A stretch of DNA of 64,000 bases from Paracoccaceae bacterium (GCA_028284705.1 JANQRE010000020.1:1-64000); one strand, 5' to 3'; shown: positions 18,128 to 27,131, counted from the first letter of the stretch. Notes: generated by a model from the sequence alone, not told the origin. Made by a program: numbers and translations.

Positions 18128-19531
18128 TTGATCAATTCGCTTTCAGGTCGGTTTCTCATCCTGACGGTGATCGGCGTGATGCTCGCCGAGGTGATGATCT
18201 TTGTGCCCTCCGTTGCGCGTTACCGGGAAGACTATCTGAACCAGAAGCTGGAGAAGGCGCAGATCGCATCGCTGTCGGTCCTGGCGTCCGAGAGCAACAG
18301 GATTTCGCCGCAACTGGCGGGCGAGTTGCTGCAAAACGCCGGGGTCTACAACGTTGTCCTGCGCCGCAATGAGGCGAGCCAGCTTGTCCTGTCCTCACCT
18401 GTTCCGGGCCCTGTAACCACGATGGTGGACCTGCGCGATCCCTCCGCTTGGTATCTGATCCAGGGTGCCATGATGCAGCTTCTGGGGCCGGGGGAGGGTG
18501 TCATCCGGGCGCTGGGGTCACCCACACAAGGCTCGGGCATCCTGATTGAGGTCGCGATGGACCAGAAGCCGTTGCGGGACGCGATGGTCGACTACGGGTT
18601 GCGCATTTTGGTTCTGTCGCTGGTGATTTCGGTCATTGCAGCCGCGCTTCTGTTTCTCGCCGTGCGTCGCGTCATGGTGCGTCCGATCACCCGCGTGGTG
18701 GACCACATGGCGGCTTATGCCCAAGCGCCAGAGGATGTGCGGCTGATCATCGAACCGCAGGAAAATATCCGTGAGTTGCGCGCGGCGGAGGATGCCTTGG
18801 CGGGCATGCAGCGGCAGTTGACCGGCTCTCTGAAACAGAAGGAGCGGCTTGCGCAACTTGGCGGCGCGGTGGCGAAAATCAGCCACGATCTGCGCAATAT
18901 TCTCACGACGGCAACCTTGCTGGTGGATCGCATGGAAAGCTCCGAAGACCCGACTGTGAAGCGCACGGCACCGAAGCTCGTGAATTCTCTCAGCCGCGCC
19001 GTGAACCTGTGCGAGACGACGCTGGCTTTCGGTAAGGCCGAGGAAGCGGCGCCGGTGCTCAATCTGGTCCGTCTGGCGCATCTCATCGACGATGTCATCG
19101 AAAGTGAACGTTTGGCCGGCGACGGTTCCGTCACCCTGATTGACGATGTCCCGCCGGGCATGAGCGTGCGTGCCGACAGCGAACAGCTCTATCGCGTCTT
19201 CTCCAACCTCGTGCGCAATGCGCGCCAAGCCATTGAAGCCTCGGGTAACCCGGGCACGATCACCGTGAAAGCGCAGGAAGACGATCAGCAATGGGAAATA
19301 CTGGTCTGTGATACCGGTCCCGGTCTGCCGCCCAAGGCGCAGGAGCATCTCTTCACGCCCTTTGAGGGCGGTGTACGCAAGGGTGGAACCGGTCTGGGCC
19401 TTGTCATCGCGGCCGATCTGGTGCGTGGCCATGGCGGGCAGTTGATGCTGTTGAAGACCGGCGAGGAAGGCACCGAGTTCGCTATCCGTCTGCCGAAAGG
19501 GGCAGCCGAACTGTCGCAGGCTGCGGAGTAG
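18128..19531 (+). CDS. Membrane-bound sensor histidine kinase
   Basis: A 467-residue sensor kinase starting at TTG 18128 behind GACGAGG. Transmembrane helices are near residues 8-29 and 157-180, which brackets a periplasmic sensing domain of about 125 residues. A HAMP-like linker leads to the dimerisation helix with phospho-acceptor H253 in KISHDLRN. The ATP-binding domain shows the N box SNLVRNARQAIE, G1 CDTGPGLP and G2 GGTGLGLVIA. No response regulator is encoded next to it, so its partner lies elsewhere. It is 18 bases after the oxidoreductase gene and may share its transcript. Confidence 0.92.
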   Translation: MINSLSGRFLILTVIGVMLAEVMIFVPSVARYREDYLNQKLEKAQIASLSVLASESNRISPQLAGELLQNAGVYNVVLRRNEASQLVLSSPVPGPVTTMVDLRDPSAWYLIQGAMMQLLGPGEGVIRALGSPTQGSGILIEVAMDQKPLRDAMVDYGLRILVLSLVISVIAAALLFLAVRRVMVRPITRVVDHMAAYAQAPEDVRLIIEPQENIRELRAAEDALAGMQRQLTGSLKQKERLAQLGGAVAKISHDLRNILTTATLLVDRMESSEDPTVKRTAPKLVNSLSRAVNLCETTLAFGKAEEAAPVLNLVRLAHLIDDVIESERLAGDGSVTLIDDVPPGMSVRADSEQLYRVFSNLVRNARQAIEASGNPGTITVKAQEDDQQWEILVCDTGPGLPPKAQEHLFTPFEGGVRKGGTGLGLVIAADLVRGHGGQLMLLKTGEEGTEFAIRLPKGAAELSQAAE

Positions 19532-19636
19532 TGACCGGGGCAGATTTACCCGGAATTCCCCCAGAAGCGCCGCAATTTCCGCAAATTCCTCTGGTTTTCT
19601 TGCCCAGATCACAATTCTGAGTGGGCAGATAGAGAT

Positions 19637-19957
19637 ATGGTTATTCGTAAACTCATCCTCGCAATGGGCCTTTTCATGGTCATTGTCAGCGTCGGTTTTG
19701 CACTGACATCCCCAACGCCAAATCCGAAACAGGGCTTCGGTGTGGAGGCGCGCCAAGCCGTGAACCTCACCGCGAGCGGCGCCTATCCGGAGGACATGAG
19801 CATGGTGGAAACCGTGCGCTCCTGGTTCGGGGCCGACATCTATGCGGAACGTGCCGCGGCGCACCGTCAAACCGAGCTGCGCAAACTTCAGCAGCGCGCC
19901 AAGGGCATCAAGACCTACAACACCCGCACCAAAGGTGTCCTTTATAACGGCTCGTAA
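19637..19957 (+). CDS. Small membrane-anchored hypothetical protein A
   Basis: A 106-residue protein with an N-terminal hydrophobic helix (residues 5-24) that could be an uncleaved anchor or a signal peptide. The rest is polar, with PEDMSMVETVRSWFG in the middle and a basic helix TELRKLQQRAKG near the end. I do not recognise the family. The next gene starts four bases after its stop and encodes a protein with matching MSMV and TEL-x2-LQ-x-RA-x-G segments, so the two look like tandem paralogues. Confidence 0.65.
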   Translation: MVIRKLILAMGLFMVIVSVGFALTSPTPNPKQGFGVEARQAVNLTASGAYPEDMSMVETVRSWFGADIYAERAAAHRQTELRKLQQRAKGIKTYNTRTKGVLYNGS

Positions 19958-19961
19958 CAGG

Positions 19962-20315
19962 ATGCGGCGCATTTGGACTGTCTTGGTCACAGGCCTTGGC
20001 CTGTTGATGCTGGCCTTCACACTGGGTTTCGGTCCGGCCTTGTTTCCGGGCTACAAACCGGGTCCGGAGTTCAAAGTGTCAGACACCGCAAAGGCCATTT
20101 CACAGACCCGCGCAAAGATCGTCACGGCCAATCCTGAGCGGCTACCGCAACCCGAAAAGACCTGGCGCAACTATGTCAGCGCCTTTTTCATGCTGGAGCC
20201 GATGAGCATGGTCTCCGTCCCACCCCGCGAACGCACCGAGTTGCAGGCGTTGCAAGATCGCGCGCAAGGCAAACCGGGTCCGGGCGAGATCGAGGCGCTT
20301 CGGCGCGACCGCTAA
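19962..20315 (+). CDS. Small membrane-anchored hypothetical protein B
   Basis: A 117-residue protein with an N-terminal hydrophobic helix (residues 6-30) and a polar remainder. It ends with EPMSMVSVPPRERTELQALQDRAQG. The last segment resembles the corresponding part of the gene just upstream, from which it is separated by four bases. The start ATG 19962 is chosen because it gives the hydrophobic N-terminus; a longer frame upstream would overlap the first gene heavily. Function is unknown. A tRNA gene follows. Confidence 0.65.
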   Translation: MRRIWTVLVTGLGLLMLAFTLGFGPALFPGYKPGPEFKVSDTAKAISQTRAKIVTANPERLPQPEKTWRNYVSAFFMLEPMSMVSVPPRERTELQALQDRAQGKPGPGEIEALRRDR

Positions 20316-20373
20316 GCCCCCATTTTGCCCCTTGCAAAGCCATAGGTGCAGAGTTACATCCCCCACACCCCGC

Positions 20374-20450
20374 GCGCTGGTAGCTCAGTTGGATAGAGTA
20401 CTTGACTACGAATCAAGGGGTCGGGGGTTCGAATCCTCCCCAGCGCGCCA
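20374..20450 (+). tRNA. tRNA-Arg (anticodon ACG)
   Basis: A complete 77-base tRNA: acceptor stem GCGCTGG/CCAGCGC, D arm GCTCAGTTGGATAGAG, anticodon stem CTTGA/TCAAG with loop CTACGAA giving anticodon ACG, T arm GGGGGTTCGAATCCTCC, discriminator G and an encoded CCA. ACG, read as ICG after deamination, decodes CGU/CGC/CGA. Its 3' part is repeated exactly 28 kb downstream, so it served as the integration target of a mobile island. Confidence 0.97.
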
Positions 20451-20451
20451 T
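20406..20451 (+). repeat. Left copy of the 46-bp attachment-site repeat (in tRNA-Arg)
   Basis: The repeat begins CTACGAATC in the anticodon loop and runs through the CCA end plus one T. It is identical to 48502-48547. Because integrases that use tRNA genes rebuild the 3' end with element-borne sequence, the tRNA stays intact at this junction. Confidence 0.92.
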
Positions 20452-20807
20452 ATAAATCAAACACTTAACGTCTATTCTGTTTTGGCTCGCGCTCCCCGTG
20501 TAAGCAATTTTTAACCAGGAATCGAGTTTCAAAGCTATCCGTGGATCTAGCGATTACAAAAAAGACGGTAGTACAAAACACCTGATCCCGCGAAGAATTC
20601 CTATACTTATTTCAGGGTCCCATACTCCAGAGACTTATGCTCGTTTCGTCAGAGTACAAGAACGGCGGAAGGTCGCTGCACTGAACTCCGTCTGAGAAAC
20701 CCTTAGGTTGGAGAGACGGCTCAAAGCATGCGTAATTGGGCTGACCCTGAACAGAGGCCGAGCTCCCGATAGGATCACAGGACATCTGTGAGCAAGGGAG
20801 ATTTCGA
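20452..20807. other. Non-coding stretch between the left attachment site and the IS remnant
   Basis: About 355 bases, visibly more AT-rich than the flanking backbone. I see no gene, RNA or repeat here. Short open frames on the minus strand have no support. GCAAGGGAG just before ATG 20808 is the ribosome binding site of the transposase remnant. Confidence 0.5.
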
Positions 20808-21839
20808 ATGGAGTATTTTGCAGGTTTGGACGTGTCATTGCAGTCCTGCGCGGTTTGTATCGTCGATAGTAAGGGCACGGTCCTGCATGAGCGAGAACTG
20901 CCCTGTGAGATTGAAGAGCTCGCAGGTTATCTGACCGCGCTCGCAATGCCGATCGAGCGCATCGGGTTCGAATCCGGCACTTTAAGCCAGCATTAGTTCT
21001 ATGGATTGAAGGCAAAAGGGTTCGACGTCGTCTGCATGGAAGCGCGGCAGGTGAGCGCTGCGCTGTCCGCGATGCCCAACAAGACGGATCGCACCGACGC
21101 GCACGGCATTGCCCAAATCCTGCGGACGGGTTGGTTTAGCCCCGTTCACATGAAGAGCCGGGAGGCGCATGGGGTTCGGGCCCTTTTGAGCACACGGAAG
21201 GCCTTGCTGAGCAAGACCATGACCTGGCCAATGAAGTGCGCGGTCTGCTGAAGATCTTTGGCATCCGCCTGCCGAGGACCGTCAAGCACGGCAGCTTTGA
21301 CGGTGTTGCTAGGCCGATGATCGAGATGGACGAAGTTCTGGCCCATGCCATGCTTCCGCTGCTCGATACTCGGCTGGTTCTGCATCAGCACTTCCTCGAG
21401 TTGGATCGACGGGTCAAACGCGCGGCCAGTCAGGATAAGGTCTGCATGCGCATGATGACGGTTCCCGGGGTCGGGCCGATCGCAGCTTTGACCTTCAAGG
21501 CCGCGGTCGACGATCCTTCGCGGTTCAAACGCTCACGCACCGTGGCCGCCGATTTTGGCCTGACGCCCAGGCGGTACCAGTCTGGCGAACACGACAACCC
21601 GGGCCGGATATCGAAGTCCGGGGATCAAGATGTGAGGGCCACGCTCTATGCCGCTGCCAACGCCTTGCTGATGCGGGCCGTGGCGGGGTCGCAGATTAAA
21701 TCATGGGCATGCGCCTGATGCGCACAAAGGGACGCCGCCGTGCAGTCGTTGCCGCTGCCCGCAAACTGGCTGTCCTCTTCACCGGATGTGGGTAGATAGC
21801 GCAGAGTTCCGTTCAGAAGTGATGGAGGGCACGGCATGA
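20808..21839 (+). pseudogene. IS110-family transposase, broken
   Basis: The pieces together read as one IS110 (DEDD) transposase. The start is MEYFAGLDVSLQSCAVCIVD, with the first catalytic Asp in GLDVS. Then come NKTDRTDAHGIAQILRTGW, the MMTVPGVGPIAALTFKAAV helix-hairpin-helix, FGLTPRRYQSGE, and a tail ending HRMWVDSAEF at TGA 21837. A TAG replaces a Leu codon at 20994-20996. The frame then moves by -1 near 21220, again near 21705 and again near 21778, which finally restores the first frame. It must therefore be inactive. IS110 elements lack clear terminal inverted repeats, so the element ends cannot be placed exactly. Confidence 0.9.
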
Positions 21840-22018
21840 TCCTCGGCCCTATTGAACGAAGTGTTGGCCGCGCTCTTCTGATCAGCCGGGGCGACGCGAC
21901 GGAGTTAGTGGCCCGGCCAATCTCTGCTGTGCTGGCAATCGCGACTGTGCTTGTCATTCTTTGGTCGATCTACAAAGCGCTGCGTGGCCGGAAAGCCAGT
22001 TCACAGAGCGAGGTATGA
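21836..22018 (+). pseudogene. C-terminal remnant of a TctA-type transporter subunit
   Basis: Sixty codons read MILGPIERSVGRALLISRGD at the start and continue with ARPISAVLAIATVLVILW. This is the usual final segment of TctA proteins of the tripartite tricarboxylate transporter family, whose complete form is about 500 residues. The rest of the gene is gone, replaced by the IS110 remnant whose stop codon overlaps it. It does not resemble the C-terminus of the complete tctA at 61.8 kb closely, so it comes from a different transporter. Confidence 0.7.
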
Positions 22019-22166
22019 TTACCAAAGACACCGCCAATGACTTTCGCAAATTCATTCAATGGCACGGGTACAGAAATGATACGCAACCCACGCGTTCGAC
22101 CCATGCGAAATCAGTGGTTGCTTGGATATGGAAATCAGCGACGGCGAATGAAAGGCGACGGAAAGT

Positions 22167-23324
22167 TCACGCCGCCCATAGTTTCTTGCTCGCCAGCTCA
22201 GCTCCTTCCGCCAGAGCTTTGAGTTTTGCCCAGACAACCCGGTTTTCCACCTCGGTCTTGTAGATCGCCTGGCTTGAAAAGCCGCAATCTGTCGAGGCGA
22301 TGACGTTCTCGCGGCCTACACGATCCGCAAAACGGATGATGCGCTCGGCGATGTATTCGGGGTGTTCGACCACGCTGGAAGCATGTGTTATGACGCCTGG
22401 CAGGATGTGCTTGCCATCGGGCAGTTTCAAATGCTCCCACAGGTGATATTCGTGCTCGTGTCGGGGGTTGCCCGCTTCAAACGAATATGCGCCTGCATTC
22501 ACTTTCAGCACCTCGTTCACCATCATCGGTAGGTCGGGTTCGTAGATGCGCGGCCCTTGGTTGATGCCGTAACAGGTATGGTAGCGAATCTTTTCTGCCG
22601 GAATGCCCTTGATGGAGTGGTTCACGGTCTCGACGTACATATTCGCCTTGGCAATGCGCGCTGCATCATCGAGTGATTTGTCCATATAGACATGTGGCAG
22701 GAACGGATCATCAACCTGTAGCAGGAACCCGGCGTCGATGATGGTGTTGTATTCGACCGCAAGCGCGTCGGCGACCGCGTACATGTATTCTTCCTGGCTG
22801 GAATAATGCTCGTTGAACCCGACGCCCGTGACCGCAGCGCAGGGCATGAAGGCTTCGTCGACACCGTGCTTTTCACAGGACGCCCGCAGATTTTCGAGGT
22901 CTTTTCTCAAAGCATCATGGCCAACGTATTCAATCGGTCCGATGCAGCAGACCGGGTGTGCTGGAGCGATGGCACCGCCAAGGTGCGCGCGGGCAAAATA
23001 GTCTTCGTAGTATTCCGGGAACGCCTCTTTTTCGGCCGCGTAATAGCCCATGTCGTGACCCGGTCGCTGTTCGTAGCCTGACAAACGCTCCTCGATATAG
23101 ATCGCGTGGCCGGGCTTGGACATTTCCCCATCGGCGACGATGTCGATCCCCGCTGCAACCTGACTGGCGACCATGCGATCCACCGCATCGGCGACCTTCG
23201 CGTCATAGGCGGCCTCGTCCACCGGTTCACCGTCGAAACGCGCCTTGAGGACATCCAGAAGATCATGCGGACGCGGCAGGCTGCCGACGTGGCTGGTCAG
23301 AATTCGATCCGTGCTGTGCTTCAT
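22167..23324 (-). CDS. MetE-like (cobalamin-independent methionine synthase C-terminal fold) zinc protein
   Basis: A 385-residue TIM-barrel protein similar to the C-terminal half of MetE and to epoxyalkane:coenzyme M transferase. The zinc ligands of the family are in place: H249 and C251 in YHTCYG, E283 in FEAGNPRHEHE and C347 in ASTDCGF. The N-terminus is HVGSLPRP, typical of the stand-alone clade. It lacks the N-terminal MetE barrel, so it is unlikely to be a methionine synthase. A thiol-alkylating, demethylating or C-S bond reaction on the cluster's substrate is an inference. It is the last gene of the minus-strand ABC/sulfatase operon, 12 bases after the SDR gene. Confidence 0.82.
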   Translation of the reverse strand: MKHSTDRILTSHVGSLPRPHDLLDVLKARFDGEPVDEAAYDAKVADAVDRMVASQVAAGIDIVADGEMSKPGHAIYIEERLSGYEQRPGHDMGYYAAEKEAFPEYYEDYFARAHLGGAIAPAHPVCCIGPIEYVGHDALRKDLENLRASCEKHGVDEAFMPCAAVTGVGFNEHYSSQEEYMYAVADALAVEYNTIIDAGFLLQVDDPFLPHVYMDKSLDDAARIAKANMYVETVNHSIKGIPAEKIRYHTCYGINQGPRIYEPDLPMMVNEVLKVNAGAYSFEAGNPRHEHEYHLWEHLKLPDGKHILPGVITHASSVVEHPEYIAERIIRFADRVGRENVIASTDCGFSSQAIYKTEVENRVVWAKLKALAEGAELASKKLWAA

Positions 23325-23336
23325 GTGATTGGTCCT

Positions 23337-24083
23337 TCAGTAAATGCTGGCGCCACCATCCACCCGCATGACGGTCCCGGTGACCTTGCGGGCGGCGTCA
23401 GAGGCCAAAAAAAGCGCCATCTCGGCAACGTCTTCGGGGTCAGACGGTCCCAGAAGGGACTTCTGATAAATCGGGTTGTCAGGTTTGATAAAGGCCGCCA
23501 CGCGTTCTGTCAGAACGACGCCCGGGGCAAGTACATTCACGCGTACACCTTGTTCGGCCCATTGCATCGCCATGGCCCGGCTCATAGCCAGCACGCCGCC
23601 TTTCGACGCGGTGTAGGCATCAGCGCCATGCGTTCCGATCACGGCCCTGAGCGAGGACATGTTGATGATCGAGCCGCCGCCCGAATTGACCATTTCGGGG
23701 ATCACACGCCGACAGGTCAGAAGAGTGCCGTAGAGATCAACGCGGATGGTGCGCCAGAATTCGTCCAAATCAAGCTCGGTTACAGGACCGTCCGCCGTCG
23801 ATCCACCGCCTGCCGAGTTCATTAGAATGTCGATCTGGCCGAAGCGTTCCACGCCTGCACGGACCATGGCCTCAACATCGTCCTCGCTTGAGACATCGCC
23901 GCCAACCGCAAGCGCCTGGCCGCCTGATGCGTGTATTTCCGCCACAACGTCATCGGCGAATTCCTTTCGGAAATCGGCGAGGACAAGGGCCGCGCCTTCT
24001 CGGGCGAAGGCCAGCGCGGTGGCTTTCCCGATGCCATTGCCGCCGCCGGTGATCAATGCGGTCTTGCCGTCAAGTCGTGCCAT
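23337..24083 (-). CDS. SDR family oxidoreductase
   Basis: A 248-residue classical short-chain dehydrogenase. It has the cofactor motif TGGGNGIG, NSAGGG in place of NNAG, the catalytic serine in INMSSLRAV, YTASK, and a C-terminus DGGASIY. An Asp after the second beta strand (VLADFRKE) suggests NAD preference. It probably oxidises a hydroxyl of a sugar or sugar acid released in this pathway. Its start overlaps the preceding SDR gene by 14 bases. Confidence 0.88.
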   Translation of the reverse strand: MARLDGKTALITGGGNGIGKATALAFAREGAALVLADFRKEFADDVVAEIHASGGQALAVGGDVSSEDDVEAMVRAGVERFGQIDILMNSAGGGSTADGPVTELDLDEFWRTIRVDLYGTLLTCRRVIPEMVNSGGGSIINMSSLRAVIGTHGADAYTASKGGVLAMSRAMAMQWAEQGVRVNVLAPGVVLTERVAAFIKPDNPIYQKSLLGPSDPEDVAEMALFLASDAARKVTGTVMRVDGGASIY

Positions 24084-24801
24084 CGGATGCCTTCATTTTG
24101 ACGCCACCGATGGCCTGATCCGTCGGCAGGATTTCGAGGGTCGCGACATTTACATGCGCGGGCGCATCGGTTGCAAAAAGGATCGCTGCAGCAATATCCT
24201 TGGGATCGAGTTCGCGAATGCCAGTCGTGTTCATCGCATCCAGCCGCTCGCGATCGCCCTTGGCCGCATCATAAAACCCACTGGCCACCCGCCCGGGGCA
24301 GACCTCGGTCACGCGAAGCCCCGTCCCGACAAGCTCGTTTCGCAGGTTCTGGCTGAAGATGTGTACGGCTGCCTTTGACGCGCCGTAGAGCGAGGAAACC
24401 GCGGTGTGCAGCCCCGCGATGGAGCCGATATTGACGATATGGCCCGTGCGGCGTTTGATCATGCCGGGGAGTGTCGCGGCAGTGAGTTTCACCAGCGACG
24501 AAACGTTGATGTCAATCGCCTCTTGAATGATATGCGGCGCGGCGCCCACCAGACCGTCGATGCCATGCCCGACACCGGCGTTGTTGACGAGAATGGAAGG
24601 TTCAAAATCCGCAACCTTCTCGGACAAGGTGTCGTCGCGCACATCTGCGGCAAACACCTGTGCTCCGGTCTCTTCGGCCAGCGCCGCCAGCCGGTCCTTG
24701 CGACGAGCGACGGCCAATACATCGTGTCCGGCTTCGCGGTAGGACCGCACCGTGGCCGCGCCGATCCCGCTGGTTGCTCCTGTCACGACGACGCGTGTCA
24801 C
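24070..24801 (-). CDS. SDR family NAD(P)-dependent oxidoreductase
   Basis: A 243-residue short-chain dehydrogenase of the YdfG-like classical type. It has TGATSGIG at residues 7-14, VNNAGVGHG, the serine in NIGSIAGL, YGASK and CPGRVASGFY. ARRKDRL after the second strand suggests NADP use. Its start overlaps the sulfatase stop by four bases, so it is translated in step with the sulfatase and probably acts on the desulfated product or an early intermediate. Confidence 0.87.
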   Translation of the reverse strand: MTRVVVTGATSGIGAATVRSYREAGHDVLAVARRKDRLAALAEETGAQVFAADVRDDTLSEKVADFEPSILVNNAGVGHGIDGLVGAAPHIIQEAIDINVSSLVKLTAATLPGMIKRRTGHIVNIGSIAGLHTAVSSLYGASKAAVHIFSQNLRNELVGTGLRVTEVCPGRVASGFYDAAKGDRERLDAMNTTGIRELDPKDIAAAILFATDAPAHVNVATLEILPTDQAIGGVKMKASDGTT

Positions 24802-26300
24802 GTTTCCTCCGGCGTCTCAGGGAAGAAATTCATTAAGCCGCCCGGATTGACCGGCGGCACTGGCCATTGATGGCCGCGTGTCATGCCCAGCCCGCGATTG
24901 GGCGCAGGGCGATAAGCGCGGTTGGGCAGCCCTACTAATTCGCCGTCGGTGAGCCACTCCAGGTCGCTGCCATATAGGGACGCGACCAACTGCTCGGTGA
25001 GTGCTCCCCGGACATTGCCATAGGCCGGGTCCGCGGCGACATCGCGGCGCTCTTCGGGGTCGCGTTCGAGATCGAAAAGCTGGCTGCGGTTTCCGGCTGG
25101 GTAATAGACCAGCTTGTGCCGTCCGTCGTGGACCATCCGGTTCGATAGTTCACCCTCGCCGAACTCGCCATAAAGGTGTTCACGCGGTGCGCTCATCATG
25201 GATTGACCGGTGACGCTTTCGGGAATGTCGATGCCGGCAAGATCGAGCAGCGTCGGCATGATGTCGGCGAGGCAGACCAGCCGGTCGTCGGTCGCCCCGG
25301 CAGCGATACACGAACAGTCCTTCACACCCATCATCAACATCGGGATGTTGGCCGAAGGTTCGTAGAAATTTTGCTTTGCCCAGATACCGTGGTCGCCCAT
25401 TGTCTCGCCATGGTCCGAGGTGAATAGGACGATGGTGTTGTCCAATATGCCTTCTTCGCGCAGCGTCCCGAAGAGCGCCCCTACCTGTTGGTCGATCTGG
25501 GTGCAGAGCGCGTAGAAATGCCTCCGCGCCCAGGCGCCTTCTTTGGGCGAATAGGAATAGCGAGCGCGGTAGGCCTGAAGGAGGAGCGGCAATTCCGGAT
25601 CGTCGCACCAGTCCCCGGTGACCGGTTCATCCATCTCTACCCCGTCATAGAACCGCAAAAACCGCTCCGGCGGCACCAGGGGTGGATGGGGGTGGCGATA
25701 GCCCAGGTACCAGAACCCCGGACGCTTGGGATCGCGCCGACGGATGATCCGGCACATTGCATCGGTCGCCCAGTTGGTTGCATGCGCCTCTTCCGGCAGG
25801 TGCCAGCTTGTCGCTTCGTACCCGTTGTTCGAGATTCCGTGCCCGAACTGCCGACCTAGCCAGCCCCTGTCGCCGAGATAGATCTCGTAATCGTCGGTCA
25901 CGCCGTGATGGGTGCGGCCCTCGTCGTCCAGCAGTATATCGTCGAACCCCAGCCGGTCACGCTGTGGATAGGTGTGGGTCTTGCCGACACCGTAGGCCTG
26001 ATACCCCGCGTCGCGAAAGGTCTGCGCCATGGTTGGCAGATGCGCGGGCATCTCAAGCTTGGCCTGAAAGGTGCGGTCGCCATGGTCACGCGCCGAGGTG
26101 CCCGTCATCAGGGAACGGCGCGCGGGGATGCAAACCGGATGCTCGGAATAGGCATTAGTGAAACGCGTGCCACAGCGGGCAATCTGGTCGAGCGTCGGGG
26201 TTCGGACCACCGGATGACCTGCCGCGCCCAGAAGTCCCGCCGACCAGTGATCCGTAACAATCAACAAGATATTCGGTTGCGTATAGTCGCTTTGATACAT
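24798..26300 (-). CDS. Sulfatase (type I, Cys-type)
   Basis: A 500-residue alkaline phosphatase superfamily enzyme. The formylglycine site is C57-I-P-A-R61 within HPVCIPARRSLMTG. The metal site uses the Asp in IVTDHWS and SDHGETMGDHG. It hydrolyses a sulfate ester or possibly a phosphonate ester; the site alone cannot separate these. There is no signal peptide, so it acts in the cytoplasm after import by the adjacent ABC transporter. Its start shares one base with the permease stop. Activity requires a formylglycine-generating enzyme, which is not encoded in the window. Confidence 0.92.
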   Translation of the reverse strand: MYQSDYTQPNILLIVTDHWSAGLLGAAGHPVVRTPTLDQIARCGTRFTNAYSEHPVCIPARRSLMTGTSARDHGDRTFQAKLEMPAHLPTMAQTFRDAGYQAYGVGKTHTYPQRDRLGFDDILLDDEGRTHHGVTDDYEIYLGDRGWLGRQFGHGISNNGYEATSWHLPEEAHATNWATDAMCRIIRRRDPKRPGFWYLGYRHPHPPLVPPERFLRFYDGVEMDEPVTGDWCDDPELPLLLQAYRARYSYSPKEGAWARRHFYALCTQIDQQVGALFGTLREEGILDNTIVLFTSDHGETMGDHGIWAKQNFYEPSANIPMLMMGVKDCSCIAAGATDDRLVCLADIMPTLLDLAGIDIPESVTGQSMMSAPREHLYGEFGEGELSNRMVHDGRHKLVYYPAGNRSQLFDLERDPEERRDVAADPAYGNVRGALTEQLVASLYGSDLEWLTDGELVGLPNRAYRPAPNRGLGMTRGHQWPVPPVNPGGLMNFFPETPEET

Positions 26301-27130
26301 CAGCCCTTAACCGCGCCCGCTGTCATGCCCGCGATGATCTGTTTGGCCGCGAAGAAAGTAAAGATCAGCGGCGGGATCACGATGAGCGTGCCCATCGCCA
26401 TGATCCGCCCCCATTCCACCCCCTCTTCGGTGATGTGGCTCGCCGCCGCAACCGGCAAGGTGCGCGAGTTCCGACCGGTGAGCAGCAGGGCCAGGATAAA
26501 CTCGTTCCACGCGATCCGTAACGTAAAGATGCCGGCCACGGCGTAGCCTGACGACATCAGTGGCAACAGCACCCGGAAGAACACCTGAAGCGGCGTAGCA
26601 CCGTCCACAATTGCCGCTTCCTCAAGTTCCACCGGAATTTGCTTGAAGAACCCGAACAGCAGCCAGATCGCGAAGGGCAGTGAGATCGCCGTGTAAAGGA
26701 ACGTCAGCGCGGCAAGGTCGTTGTCGATCCCCGACAGCATGACAAATGCGAAGGCTGGAACTGCGATAACGGCGGGCGGCACCATGCGGACCATCAACGT
26801 AGCATTTGCCAGGAAGGTCCTGCCCACGAAACGGGTCCGCGCCAGCGCATAGGCGCAGAAGCCGCCGAATAGAAGCGTGATGAAGGTCGTTGCCCCCGCC
26901 ACAATCACCGAGTTCCAGAGGTACGTGTCGAACTTGCCGCGCCCCGTCAGAATGGCCTCATAATTGTCCATCGTCGGCACGAAGAAGAACCAGATGGGGA
27001 TGTCGCCCTGCAAGGTAACCTCGTCTTTGAGTGACGTGGATATCATCACCCAGATCGGCGCGAGCGACATGCAGGCCAAAAGGATTAGCGCTGTGTAGTA
27101 GTAGGTCAGGCGTACTTTTTCGTTCTGCAT
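26300..27130 (-). CDS. Carbohydrate ABC transporter permease (MalG type)
   Basis: A 276-residue inner-membrane permease with six hydrophobic segments. The EAA loop reads LEEAAIVDGATPLQVFFRVLLPL (about residues 165-187). An N-terminal LTYYYTALILLACMSLAPIWVMI and the TMDNYEAI segment are typical of MalG/UgpE-type subunits. It starts one base after the stop of its partner permease and forms the translocation pore with it. Confidence 0.94.
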   Translation of the reverse strand: MQNEKVRLTYYYTALILLACMSLAPIWVMISTSLKDEVTLQGDIPIWFFFVPTMDNYEAILTGRGKFDTYLWNSVIVAGATTFITLLFGGFCAYALARTRFVGRTFLANATLMVRMVPPAVIAVPAFAFVMLSGIDNDLAALTFLYTAISLPFAIWLLFGFFKQIPVELEEAAIVDGATPLQVFFRVLLPLMSSGYAVAGIFTLRIAWNEFILALLLTGRNSRTLPVAAASHITEEGVEWGRIMAMGTLIVIPPLIFTFFAAKQIIAGMTAGAVKG

Positions 27131-27131
27131 G

